Assembly: GCF_013602415.1 (NCBI RefSeq)
Contig: NZ_WPAG02000002.1
Span: 3,847,480 to 3,911,479 of the forward strand
DNA length: 64,000 nt
Source: Rhodococcus sp. B50
GTDB lineage: Bacteria; Actinomycetota; Actinomycetes; Mycobacteriales; Mycobacteriaceae
Direction of reading: 5' to 3'
Part shown: positions 56,202-64,000 of the stretch, piece by piece
How the letters are laid out: the number at the start of each line of letters is the position of its first letter
Position numbering within the stretch: position 1 is the first letter of the stretch
The notes under the pieces: generated by a model
Seen by the model: the letters and a program-made list of their open reading frames with translations, nothing else
Database searches by the model: none
What the model was told of the DNA's origin: nothing
Position numbers and translations under genes: made by a program

Positions 56202-56699
56202 TCACCAGTCGTCGCCCGCACGCTCCGAGGTGGCGAGGGTGAGGATGCCGTTCACGAGCCGGTACCGGCTCATCGAGTCGAGTGCGGGGGCATAGGCGTG
56301 CACGGTCACCGCAGGAACGGGACCGTCGTTGACGACCTCGTGCACGTGCCGGCTGTCGAAGCGCCGTGTGGCGCCGGCGGCCAGGTGGGTGCTGGAGAGT
56401 GTCACGCGTTGCCCGGGAAGGCCTTCCGACCACGGCTGATCGACGGTGTCCTCCCGGACACCTCCCTGGGCGACGGCGAACGCACCGGCGCTTCCCCCGT
56501 GATCGTGGATTCCGGTGCGCTGCCCGGGAAGCCAGCTCAGCAACCACACCTCGTAGTCGTCGGTGACGTCGAGTCGGGTGTACCAGCGCTCGGTCTCGCC
56601 GAATCGGACGAGCGGACGCCAGCGCGCGTCGTCCGAGGCGATGTCGAGGACGATCTCGGCGAGATCGACGCGCACGGAGGTGGAGAGAAGAGCAGGCAT
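56202..56699 (-). CDS. Cysteine dioxygenase type protein
   Basis: 165 aa cupin. Iron ligands His65 and His67 (GIHDHGG) and His120 (RHVHEVVN) match the 3-His site of cysteine dioxygenases. It would oxidise cysteine or a related thiol to the sulfinate using O2. GAGGAACCACG precedes the ATG. It lies 207 bases downstream of an amidohydrolase gene on the same strand. Confidence 0.85.
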   Translation of the reverse strand: MPALLSTSVRVDLAEIVLDIASDDARWRPLVRFGETERWYTRLDVTDDYEVWLLSWLPGQRTGIHDHGGSAGAFAVAQGGVREDTVDQPWSEGLPGQRVTLSSTHLAAGATRRFDSRHVHEVVNDGPVPAVTVHAYAPALDSMSRYRLVNGILTLATSERAGDDW

Positions 56700-56720
56700 C
56701 GTGGTTCCTCGAGCAGAAGC

Positions 56721-56747
56721 CGAACGGGACCGAACGGGACCGAACGG
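56721..56747. repeat. Short tandem repeat upstream of cysteine dioxygenase gene
   Basis: Two exact copies of CGAACGGGAC followed by a partial third (CGAACGG), starting at 56721. It lies 21 bases before the cysteine dioxygenase start, in its leader. Confidence 0.6.
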
Positions 56748-56906
56748 TGATCCGGGCAGAAGAAAACAGGTCGGGCCGGGGTCAACGACAGGCGCGACAA
56801 CCACAGAAACCACCGGCGATGCGGACGTAGTCCACGTGAAGCCTGCGATGCCGCAGGGTCGCCGGAAGATGCATGACGACCACTTCATCGGCCGGACACG
56901 GTCATG

Positions 56907-57809
56907 TCAAGGTTTACGTTCGTGTGACGTGGCGAACAGTCGGGACGGGTTACGTCGGCGTACGAGCCCGTCCCGTTCGTCGTCGAACAGCAAAGGGGGA
57001 GCGTACGGACGGTCCGAACCGAGCACGATGCGCTCCCAGCCGAGTCCTGAGGCTACGGCCTCGACGATCTCGGGACCGTACGAGGAGGTGTCGACGAACA
57101 CTCCGGCGGACGGGATCGTCGCAGGTCCGCCGCGTGCCGCCATCCGGTCGGCGTGCAGCGGCGCGAGGCCGGCGAGCATGGCGAAACCCACGCGCAACCG
57201 GGGGAGACGAGGTGCTCCGTATTCGTGCCAGGCGAACCACGCGGTGTGCATCTGCGACACGTAGGACACCATCGCCGGCCACCATGGAGGAGCCGAGGGA
57301 TCGGCCGTGGCGGGCCCGGGATGCACGAACAGGGGTGCGCCGCGGCGGTCGAGTTCGTCGAGGAGTGGGGCACACCGCGCGTAACCGTCGGCGTCCGCCA
57401 ACGCGGTGGCGGGAAGTTGCAACCCGACGCAGCCCGCCGCAAGGACTTCGCGCAGAGCCGCGGGATCAGGAGCGTCGACCGAGGCCGACGCCCATCCCCC
57501 GAACGGCTGCGGCAGCGCCAGCACTCCCTCGTGGTAGGCGTCGAGCAGACCGGCCGCGTCGGCTGCGGGCAGCGATTCGATCCCCAGTGGGCTCGACAGT
57601 GACACCAGCGCCAGGTCGATGCCGTCCTGCACCGCGAGCTCGGCCCGGCGGGCGATCGAATGATCCTCGGGCCGTACCTCGTAGGGTGGTTCGCCGTCGA
57701 GGTGCAGCGTCCACCCGACGAGGCGCGGCGCACGGGTGCGTGCCCGTAGCGCCGCGACGAGGGGTGCCGGCCACACGTGCTGGTGGACGTCGACGCGGGG
57801 AAAGGTCAT
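56907..57809 (-). CDS. Amidohydrolase 2 family protein
   Basis: 300 aa TIM-barrel metal-dependent hydrolase. DVHQHVW near the start (His9, His11), APLFVHPGPATADPSAP, and LGSDRPYAPPLLFDDER with the metal Asp are the expected motifs. The family includes decarboxylases and lactonases that act on small carboxylates. Its place before the cysteine dioxygenase gene suggests a shared pathway, but no substrate can be named. It begins 27 bases after the sensor kinase stop. Confidence 0.82.
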   Translation of the reverse strand: MTFPRVDVHQHVWPAPLVAALRARTRAPRLVGWTLHLDGEPPYEVRPEDHSIARRAELAVQDGIDLALVSLSSPLGIESLPAADAAGLLDAYHEGVLALPQPFGGWASASVDAPDPAALREVLAAGCVGLQLPATALADADGYARCAPLLDELDRRGAPLFVHPGPATADPSAPPWWPAMVSYVSQMHTAWFAWHEYGAPRLPRLRVGFAMLAGLAPLHADRMAARGGPATIPSAGVFVDTSSYGPEIVEAVASGLGWERIVLGSDRPYAPPLLFDDERDGLVRRRNPSRLFATSHERKP

Positions 57810-57836
57810 GCCGCCCAGGATGTCAGACCGCCCGTG

Positions 57837-59921
57837 TCACTGTCCTGCGCCGCGGGGAACCCATCGCTCGTGCAGCTGACCGCGTCGGATGCCCGGGCTC
57901 GTCCCGGGTGTCGCGAGAGCGTGTGCGGGCGCCGGCTGCCGGTTCCCGGCCGTCGGCTGCGATCCGGACGCAGGGTCGGAATGATACTGCTCGGTGTGCT
58001 CCGAAGGCGGGTCGGGCAGGCGACGCGGCCGATCGATCCGGTACGGATCGTCGCTGTTCCTGCCGGTTCCCTTGAGCAGGCTGGTCGGCAGGTAGATGCT
58101 CGCGGTGATGCCGGCGTTGGTGGTCGAATCGAAGGTCGGACGCAGCCGCACCGTGATGCCGTGCCGATCGGCGAGACGCGCGACCACGAACAGACCCATT
58201 CGTCGTGCGGCACCGGATCCGGCTTCGCTGTCGGAACCGAGACGCATGTTGATCTCGGCGAGTTCGTCTGCGGGAATACCGATTCCACGGTCGGCGATCT
58301 CGAGGAGGAGACCGCCGTCGACGGCGCGCGAGAACGCGAACGCCACGCTGCTCTCGGGTGGTGAGGCACGCAGTGCGTTGTCGAGGAGCTCGGCGATCAT
58401 GTGGACGACATCGGTGACAGCGCTGCCGACCAGATTGCGGTCCGGCGCATTGCCGATGTTCACGCGCTGGTAGTTCTCGACCTGCGAGACGGCAGCGCGC
58501 AGGACATCGACGAGCGGTGTGTCGGGAACCCGGCCCAGACGCTGGCGGGTACCCGCGAGGACGAGCAGCGAGTCACCCGTGCGCCGCATGCGGGCGGCGA
58601 GATGGTCGAGCGCGAACAGGTTCTGCAGACGGGTCGGGTCGCGCTCCTCGTGTTCGAGCGAATCGATAAGGGCAAGTTGCTGTTCCACGAGTGTCTTGTT
58701 GCGGCGCGCAAGCGTTTCGAGCATCTCGTTGACCTGCCGTCGCAGCTGCGCCTGCTCGCCGGCCAGACGCAGGGCGCCCTCGTTCATGCTGTCGACGGCG
58801 CGCGCGACCTCGCCGATCTCCTCGCGGGTGTGGACACGGACCGGATCGAGTGTGACGGACTCGATTTCGGCACCGTCCTTGATCGCGGCGAGCGCGGCAG
58901 GAAGATCCTGTTCGGCCGTACGAAGGGTGTCGTCGCGCAGTCGGCGCAGCGGCCTGACGAGGGACGTCGCGATCACGATTGCCAGCCCGAGGGCGAGCAG
59001 GAGGATGATCGCGACGCCGATGGCGTTCTTGAACGCTTCGCTGCGTACTTCGGCAGCGAGATCGTCGAGGACGGCCACGGCGCGGGTCGCGGAACCGGCG
59101 ACCTCCTCCTGGTAGACCATGAGGCTCTCGAAGATCGACCCGCGCAGCGCACCGACATTGCCTGCATCGTTGTCGAGATTGGCCGTGATGCTGCGGCGGT
59201 TCTCGAGTTGAGCGATCAGGCCGTCGACCTCGGAAGCATCCGCCGCGTCGTTCTCGGTGAAAGTGTCGCGGAGAACGGCCAGTCGCGCGTTCTCGACGCC
59301 CAGAGCGTTGTTCCACATCAACAGTGCGCCGTCGGTCCCGGCGCTCATCGCGGAGTACGCGAGGACCTGGTCGAGCAGGGACCACTGGGTGGCCCACAGG
59401 TCGAGAAGTGTGGCGCTCTCGCGCTGGACGGTGGGGTCGTCGGTGGTGGTCGTGATCGCGCGGTAGGCGGCCTGAGCACGGCTGACGAATCCTTCGGCGC
59501 GCTCGCTGGCCACGGTCGGGGCCAGCGTTCCCGACGACGCGCTGTCGAGGAGGCTCTCGCCCTCGGCGAGCATACGGTTGATCATCGCGGCGATCTGCGG
59601 ATCGAGATCCTTGCCGTCGATGTGATCGCGCAGGGTCGCGGCGGATTCGCGGGCGACCTGGGCGCCGTTGTCGACGGGGAGCGACAGGATCGTCGCCGCG
59701 GCGGCACCGGTGACGCTGGTGGCGTAGTCGGCGAGGGTCGGCAGGATGGAGACGTTCTCGGCGGCGGCGCTGTACGCGTCGTTCTCCTGGTACAGGTCGT
59801 AGACGCGCAGCGATCCGTACAGGGTCGCGGCCACGATGGGGAGGGCGACGACCACGGTCATCCTGCGCCACAGACGCCAGTTCTCCGGTGTGTGCTGCCG
59901 GAATTGCCTCATGAGACTCAC
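57837..59921 (-). CDS. Nitrate/nitrite-sensor (NIT) type histidine kinase-like protein
   Basis: 694 aa from GTG at 59921; ATG at 59912 is an alternative. One TM helix (MTVVVALPIVAATLYGSL), a helical extracellular NIT-like domain of about 280 residues, a second TM (AIGVAIILLLALGLAIVIAT), a HAMP-like linker, a coiled-coil with RRNKTLVEQQLALIDSLEHE, and an ATPase domain with LLDNALRAS, DRGIGIP and MGLFVVARLADRHGI. There is no usual His-box; LEHEERDP takes its place. It resembles CvnA of Streptomyces conservons, though the other conservon genes are missing here. The C-tail is Pro/His-rich. Confidence 0.82.
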   Translation of the reverse strand: MSLMRQFRQHTPENWRLWRRMTVVVALPIVAATLYGSLRVYDLYQENDAYSAAAENVSILPTLADYATSVTGAAAATILSLPVDNGAQVARESAATLRDHIDGKDLDPQIAAMINRMLAEGESLLDSASSGTLAPTVASERAEGFVSRAQAAYRAITTTTDDPTVQRESATLLDLWATQWSLLDQVLAYSAMSAGTDGALLMWNNALGVENARLAVLRDTFTENDAADASEVDGLIAQLENRRSITANLDNDAGNVGALRGSIFESLMVYQEEVAGSATRAVAVLDDLAAEVRSEAFKNAIGVAIILLLALGLAIVIATSLVRPLRRLRDDTLRTAEQDLPAALAAIKDGAEIESVTLDPVRVHTREEIGEVARAVDSMNEGALRLAGEQAQLRRQVNEMLETLARRNKTLVEQQLALIDSLEHEERDPTRLQNLFALDHLAARMRRTGDSLLVLAGTRQRLGRVPDTPLVDVLRAAVSQVENYQRVNIGNAPDRNLVGSAVTDVVHMIAELLDNALRASPPESSVAFAFSRAVDGGLLLEIADRGIGIPADELAEINMRLGSDSEAGSGAARRMGLFVVARLADRHGITVRLRPTFDSTTNAGITASIYLPTSLLKGTGRNSDDPYRIDRPRRLPDPPSEHTEQYHSDPASGSQPTAGNRQPAPAHALATPGTSPGIRRGQLHERWVPRGAGQ

Positions 59922-60196
59922 GATGTTTCGCCCCCGAACCTCTCTGCATGCCTGAGTCGGCGGCCGGCCGAAACTGGACTTCGGCAAGGAGAATTTCGTC
60001 TTCGAAATTCGGGCCAGGGCGAATCACGGTTCGCTGCCGTCAGGACGTGGGTCAGAGTAGGTAGTACTTCGTTGTGCTCACAAGATCGGTGTCCAAGTCC
60101 GATAGCTGGTATTCGACCTTGCGTATACGTCACGGTCGTGCGCTACGATGCCGCCGGAAATTCCCGTTCCGTCGGGTTTCGATGTCAGGGGGGCGA
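59922..60196. other. Divergent promoter region of sensor kinase and LysR genes
   Basis: 275 bases without a gene. A loose plus-strand promoter TTGCGT (60120) to TACGAT (60144) can be proposed for the LysR gene, with a long 18-19 base spacer. No strong inverted repeat was found. Confidence 0.35.
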
Positions 60197-61120
60197 ATGG
60201 ATCTGCGGCGGGTCGATCTCAACCTGCTCGTCGTCCTCGATGTCCTGCTCTCGGAACGCAACGTCACCCGCGCGGCCCGACGACTGAACATGTCGCAGCC
60301 GGCGACGAGCACGGCTCTTGCCCGGTTGCGCAAGCAATTCGACGACCCGCTGCTGGTGAAGAGCGGACGCACACTGCGTCCCACCGCGCGGGCCCAGGCG
60401 ATCGTGGAGCCGCTCCGTGACGTGCTGCGGACCCTCGAGCGCTCGGTGCTCGCCGCGCCGGGTTTCGATCCGGCGACCGATACGCGGACCTTCACGATCA
60501 TGACCGGCGACTACGCGGAGATCACCCTCCTGCGCATGCTGGTGCGGGGGAGCACGCCCGCGAACATCCGATTCGATCTGCTGCCGCTCAACGGTTCCGG
60601 GCTCGATGCCTTCCGGCGATACGAGATCGACCTGGCCGTGCTGCCGGAATACGTGCTCGAATCCCCGGAGTTCGAGACCTGCCGGAAGAAGGCGGTGCTG
60701 TCCGACAGATTCGTCGGAGCGGTCTGGTCGGGGCACCCGTATACGGGTACCCAGCTCACCCGCGAAGTGCTGGGACGTTATCCGCTGTTGTCCTACGCCC
60801 AGTACTCCGACGACACCAACCTCGGTCGCGCGCTGCTGCGTGCCGGGGTGGTGGCCCGCATCGGCGCGACCACCGGCAACCTCGCGGTTCTTCCCTATGC
60901 GCTGGAGAACACGCGCATGATCACGTTCCTGCCCGAGCGCATGGCCCGGCACCTCGCCGAGGCGGCGTCCCTGCGCCTTCTCGAACCCACCTTCCCGTTG
61001 CCGCCCCTGCGCGAATTCGCCGTGTGGCACGCCGAACGCGATGCGGATCCCGCACACGCCTGGCTGCGGGCGCAACTCGACCCGGTCGGGCGCCGGCGCA
61101 TCGCGGCACAAGCCGTCTGA
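60197..61120 (+). CDS. LysR family transcriptional regulator (NodD/NahR-like)
   Basis: 307 aa from ATG at 60197. HTH: MDLRRVDLNLLVVLDVLLSE, RNVTRAARRLNMSQPATSTA, LARLRKQFDDPLLVKSGRTL. The effector domain begins near TFTIMTGDYAEITLLRMLV. The N-terminus and length match the NodD/NahR/LeuO branch. It is divergent from the sensor kinase and convergent with coxG, so its target is not obvious. Confidence 0.9.
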   Translation: MDLRRVDLNLLVVLDVLLSERNVTRAARRLNMSQPATSTALARLRKQFDDPLLVKSGRTLRPTARAQAIVEPLRDVLRTLERSVLAAPGFDPATDTRTFTIMTGDYAEITLLRMLVRGSTPANIRFDLLPLNGSGLDAFRRYEIDLAVLPEYVLESPEFETCRKKAVLSDRFVGAVWSGHPYTGTQLTREVLGRYPLLSYAQYSDDTNLGRALLRAGVVARIGATTGNLAVLPYALENTRMITFLPERMARHLAEAASLRLLEPTFPLPPLREFAVWHAERDADPAHAWLRAQLDPVGRRRIAAQAV

Positions 61121-61190
61121 ACCGGACGGACGCTGCGAATCGGCCCGTTCGACGAGACCGATCCGCAGCGTCCGGATGACGGTGGAGAGG

Positions 61191-62054
61191 TCAGCGCCCC
61201 GATCGACGCTGAAGGATCACGGCGATGACCACGACGAGTATCGCGATCACTCCCACCGGCACGACCCGCGCCGCGACCGAGCCGCGGGCGTACTGCATGA
61301 GGTCGAGAGGTTCGGCCTCGGGCTGCGGGGGTGCGGCCGGGGCGGGAGTCGACGACGGTGTGGGCGACGTCGCCGACGCGGGTGTCATCGCGGGAGCGGG
61401 AGACGCGCTCGCCGGGCTCGGAGGCACGGATTCGTTGGGCCGCGACCCAGCGGCGTCGCCCTCCCCGACCGCGGTTCCGGCGCCCGGCCCGACGAAGGCT
61501 CCGGCGGGTTGTTCGTCACCCGAACCCGCAGCGGTGAGCGGCGGGCTCGCCGGCACAGACTCGTTGGGCCGCGATTCGGCTGCCTCCGCGGCCGGCTCGG
61601 GGGCTCCTGCTTCGGGTCCGAGCTTCTTCGACAGGCAGTCCGCGAACTGTTCGAGGATCTTGCCGCCGACATCCGAGATCATCCCCCGTCCGAACTGGGC
61701 CGGCTTGCCGGTGATCTTCATGTCGGTCTTCACGGTGCCGTCGGTGCGGTCGCCGTCGCCGGTGAGGACGACGGTGATCGTCGCGGCAACCGTTCCGTTG
61801 CCCCGGGTGTCCTTCGCGTTGGCCTCGATGACCGCCCGGCGGGCGTTCTCGTCCTTCTCGACGTACACGCCGGTGCCCTTGAACGTGAGCGCTACCGGTC
61901 CGAGCTTCACCTTGACGGTCCCGGTGAACGTGTCGCCGTCGACGCCGGTGAGCGTCGCGCCGGGCATGCACGGCGCGACCTTCTCCGGATTCAGCAGGGC
62001 GGTCCACACCTCGTCGACCGGTGCGGGAACGGACAGTGTGTGTTCGAGTTGCAT
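61191..62054 (-). CDS. coxG: CoxG-like SRPBCC protein with membrane anchor
   Basis: 287 aa. The SRPBCC domain fills residues 1-150: MQLEHTLSVPAPVDEVWTAL, EKVAPCMPGATLTG, VKVKLGPVALTFKGTG, FGRGMISDVGGKILEQFADC. A Pro/Ala/Ser-rich linker contains two copies of SRPNESVP, and one C-terminal transmembrane helix (VVPVGVIAILVVVIAVIL) ends in QRRSGR. CoxG proteins recruit CO dehydrogenase-type enzymes to the membrane. It is downstream of coxM on the same strand. Confidence 0.88.
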   Translation of the reverse strand: MQLEHTLSVPAPVDEVWTALLNPEKVAPCMPGATLTGVDGDTFTGTVKVKLGPVALTFKGTGVYVEKDENARRAVIEANAKDTRGNGTVAATITVVLTGDGDRTDGTVKTDMKITGKPAQFGRGMISDVGGKILEQFADCLSKKLGPEAGAPEPAAEAAESRPNESVPASPPLTAAGSGDEQPAGAFVGPGAGTAVGEGDAAGSRPNESVPPSPASASPAPAMTPASATSPTPSSTPAPAAPPQPEAEPLDLMQYARGSVAARVVPVGVIAILVVVIAVILQRRSGR

Positions 62055-62125
62055 GAGGTCCTTTCCGAACAAGTGGTTCCGGGAGCAGGACGTTTTCCGC
62101 AGAACGCGTGGTTCCTGCGGAGCGC

Positions 62126-62980
62126 CTAGACCCCGGAGGCAGTGGTGACCGCTCGTCGGGTGAGTACCCGGGCGAGGTGGCTCCGATACTCGGCGTCGGC
62201 ATTTCCGTCGGTCATGGGAGCCGTGCCCTCGGTGGCGAGCTCGGCCGCGGCATGGATCGTCTCGGCCGTCGCGGGCTTGCCGACCAGCGATTCCTCGACG
62301 CTGCGCGCCCGGACCGGGACGGCGGCCATGTTCGTGAGGGCGATCCTCGCCCGCTCGATGGTGCCGCCCGACGCCTCGAGGGTCGCCGCGACGCCGACGA
62401 TGGACCACTGCTGAGCTGCGCGATGGAACTTCTCGTAGCGAGCCGACCAGCCCGTGTGCTTGGGAACCCGGACCTCGACGAGGATCTCCCCGGGTTCGAC
62501 GGCGGTCGTGAAGTAGTCCTGGAAGAAGTCGTCCGTCGCGATGATGCGACGACCGGACGGCCCGGCCACGGTGAAGGTCGCCTCGAGCGCCACGGCGGGT
62601 GCGGCGAGGTCTCCGGCCGGGTCGGCGTGCACGAGCGACCCGCCGAACGTGCCGCGATGCCGGATCTGGGGGTCGGCGACGGTCGCCGTCGCCTCGGCCA
62701 GCAGCCGTGCGTGCTCCGCGACGAGCGGGTCGTGCAACACGTCGTGGTGGGTGGTGGTCGCGCCGATCACCAGCGCGTCGCCGTCGTCGCGGATGCCGCG
62801 CAGCTCGGGGATTCTGCCGAGGTCGACGAGCACCGTCGGTGCCGCCATCCGTAGGCGCAGGACCGGCATGAGGCTCTGCCCACCGGCGATGACCTTCGCG
62901 TCCTCACCGGCCTCGGTCAGTGCGGCGACTGCTTCGTCGACGCTGGACGGGGCGACGTAGTCGAACGGGGCCGGAATCAT
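62126..62980 (-). CDS. coxM: Molybdenum hydroxylase FAD-binding subunit (CoxM family)
   Basis: 284 aa. FAD-binding PCMH fold: FDYVAPSSVDEAVAALTEAG, DAKVIAGGQSLMPVLRLRMA, LVDLGRIPELRGI, VADPQIRHRGTFGGSLVHAD. The C-terminal CO dehydrogenase flavoprotein domain follows. It passes electrons between the [2Fe-2S] subunit and acceptors. The start overlaps the coxL stop (ATGA). Confidence 0.9.
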   Translation of the reverse strand: MIPAPFDYVAPSSVDEAVAALTEAGEDAKVIAGGQSLMPVLRLRMAAPTVLVDLGRIPELRGIRDDGDALVIGATTTHHDVLHDPLVAEHARLLAEATATVADPQIRHRGTFGGSLVHADPAGDLAAPAVALEATFTVAGPSGRRIIATDDFFQDYFTTAVEPGEILVEVRVPKHTGWSARYEKFHRAAQQWSIVGVAATLEASGGTIERARIALTNMAAVPVRARSVEESLVGKPATAETIHAAAELATEGTAPMTDGNADAEYRSHLARVLTRRAVTTASGV

Positions 62981-64000
62981 TTCGTGCCTCCTCGGGCGTC
63001 GCGGAGCGCATGCCAGATCCGCATCGGTGTACAGGGCATCTCGACGTCGGTGACGCCGAACGGCCGTACCGCGTCGAGTACGGCATTGACGACGGCCGGC
63101 GTGGAGGCGATGGTGCCCGCCTCACCGACCCCCTTGACACCCAACGGATTACCCGGTGCCGGAGTGTCGGTGCGGTCGGTGACGAAGGGCGGCAGATCCA
63201 CCGCCGTGGGCAGCAGATATTCGGCGAACGACGAGCTCAGCAACGTGCCGGATTCGTCGTGCACCGCCTCCTCGTACAGGGCCTGGGCGATGCCCTGGGC
63301 GAGTCCGCCGTGCACCTGACCTTCGACGATGAGCGGGTTCACGACGTGGCCGACGTCGTCGACGCACACGTACTTGCGGATGCGCGCGTGTCCCGTCTCG
63401 GTGTCGACCTCGATCGCGCACAGGTGGGTTCCGTGCGGGAACGAGAAGTTGTCGGGGTCGTAGGTCGCCTCGGAGTCGAGGTTCGGTTCGACGCCGTCGG
63501 GCAGGTCGTGCGCGGCGAACACCGCGAGCGCGACGTCGGTGAGCCCGACGGACTTCGCGGTGCCTTTGACGCGGAACTGCCCGGCTTCGAAATCGAGGTC
63601 GTCCTCGGAGCATTCGAGCAGGTGCGCGGCGATGGGCCGGGCCTTGGCGACCACCTTCTCGGCGGCTTTCACGACCGCGATGCCGCCGACCGCAAGCGAC
63701 CGGGAGCCGTAGGTGTCGAGGCCGCGCGGTGAGCTCTGCGTGTCGCCGTGCAGGATTTCGATGTCGTCGAACGGGATTCCGAGCCGGTCGGCGACGATCT
63801 GACTCCACGCCGTCTCGTGTCCTTGACCGTGGGCGGACGAACCGGTGACCACTTCGACCTTGCCGGTCGGGAGCATGCGGATCGCGGCGTGCTCCCATCC
63901 GCCCGCACCGTAGGAGAGCGAACCGAGCACCCGCGACGGAGCCAGGCCGCACATCTCGGTGAACGTGGAGACACCGAGGCCGAGCTGGACCGGATCGTTG
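62977..64000 (-). CDS. coxL: Molybdenum hydroxylase large subunit (CoxL family), C-terminal part
   Basis: Partial: the frame is open to the window end, so the N-terminal half is missing. The visible part carries GWEHAAIRMLPTGKVEVVTG, SAHGQGHETAWSQIVADRLG, ILHGDTQSSPRGLDTYGSRS, RKYVCVDDVGHVVNPLIVEG and VKGVGEAGTIASTPAVVNAV, with the conserved Glu of GVGEAG at the molybdenum site. The loop that separates true CO dehydrogenase (AYxCSFR) from other hydroxylases lies outside the window, so the substrate cannot be decided. Confidence 0.9.
   Translation of the reverse strand, partial: NDPVQLGLGVSTFTEMCGLAPSRVLGSLSYGAGGWEHAAIRMLPTGKVEVVTGSSAHGQGHETAWSQIVADRLGIPFDDIEILHGDTQSSPRGLDTYGSRSLAVGGIAVVKAAEKVVAKARPIAAHLLECSEDDLDFEAGQFRVKGTAKSVGLTDVALAVFAAHDLPDGVEPNLDSEATYDPDNFSFPHGTHLCAIEVDTETGHARIRKYVCVDDVGHVVNPLIVEGQVHGGLAQGIAQALYEEAVHDESGTLLSSSFAEYLLPTAVDLPPFVTDRTDTPAPGNPLGVKGVGEAGTIASTPAVVNAVLDAVRPFGVTDVEMPCTPMRIWHALRDARGGTK

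Overview
The window is high-GC actinobacterial DNA and reads as a Rhodococcus-like mycolic-acid bacterium. The evidence is a chromosomal backbone ino1 - PadR regulator - DUF5318 - ponA1 - GT87 glycosyltransferase ... rpsF - ssb - rpsR - rplI - dnaB, which (from memory) is the order seen in mycobacteria and rhodococci. Other pointers are a MusEFGK2I-type maltodextrin importer, frequent GTG starts, many 1-4 base gene overlaps, and a gas-vesicle operon of the actinomycete gvpY-Z-J-L type. Genus is an inference; no rRNA or marker search was possible.

Layout: (1) 1-2820, minus: gas-vesicle operon gvpY-gvpZ-gvpJ-gvpL, cut by the window start. (2) 3114-4447: a paired HExxH metallohydrolase and DUF2786 protein. 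(3) 4539-10742, plus: amino acid:cation symporter, then musK-musE-musF-musG-musI. (4) 10869-16843: a class A penicillin-binding protein, then a TetR-controlled trio (acyl-CoA dehydrogenase, phosphotransferase, SDR) that looks like a split ACAD10/11 pathway for 4-hydroxyacyl-CoAs. (5) 16930-24081: ino1/PadR divergent from DUF5318, ponA1 and GT87. (6) 24110-32029: an accessory block between GT87 and rpsF, with a sigma-like protein, a LuxR regulator and a 1274-aa HTH-STAND ATPase-TM-WD40 protein, followed by a secreted protein and a minus-strand GT87/GNAT/DUF2752 operon. (7) 32184-38152: rpsF-ssb-rpsR-rplI, then dnaB interrupted by two inteins, and a stand-alone trpF. (8) 38177-42806: DUF808 protein, FMN reductase and an arsenic locus (arsR, arsI, truncated arsC, acr3, arsR with an early stop). 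(9) 42913-51939: IclR/pobA aromatic degradation, hydrolases, SBF-type transporter with LysR, hemerythrin, catalase-fold-like protein, glutaminase-STAS. (10) 52179-56116: unknown protein and a ProXVWZ/OpuC compatible-solute importer. (11) 56202-64000: cysteine dioxygenase, amidohydrolase, nitrate-sensor-type kinase, LysR, and the coxG-coxM-coxL end of a molybdenum hydroxylase operon, cut by the window end.

Most striking points: DnaB carries two inteins, and the first, in the Walker A loop, starts with Ala and has a class 3 (W-C-T) catalytic set. The arsenic operon is decaying: arsR2 has an in-frame TAG in place of a codon inside an otherwise intact reading frame that still ends in an ATGA overlap with acr3, and arsC has lost its catalytic N-terminus. 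The STAND protein has 14 WD-type blades and faces a small LuxR gene across about 18 bases. The musI gene and a perfect 9-3-9 TetR operator give concrete regulatory and functional predictions. Several short inverted repeats, terminators and operators are listed with exact positions.
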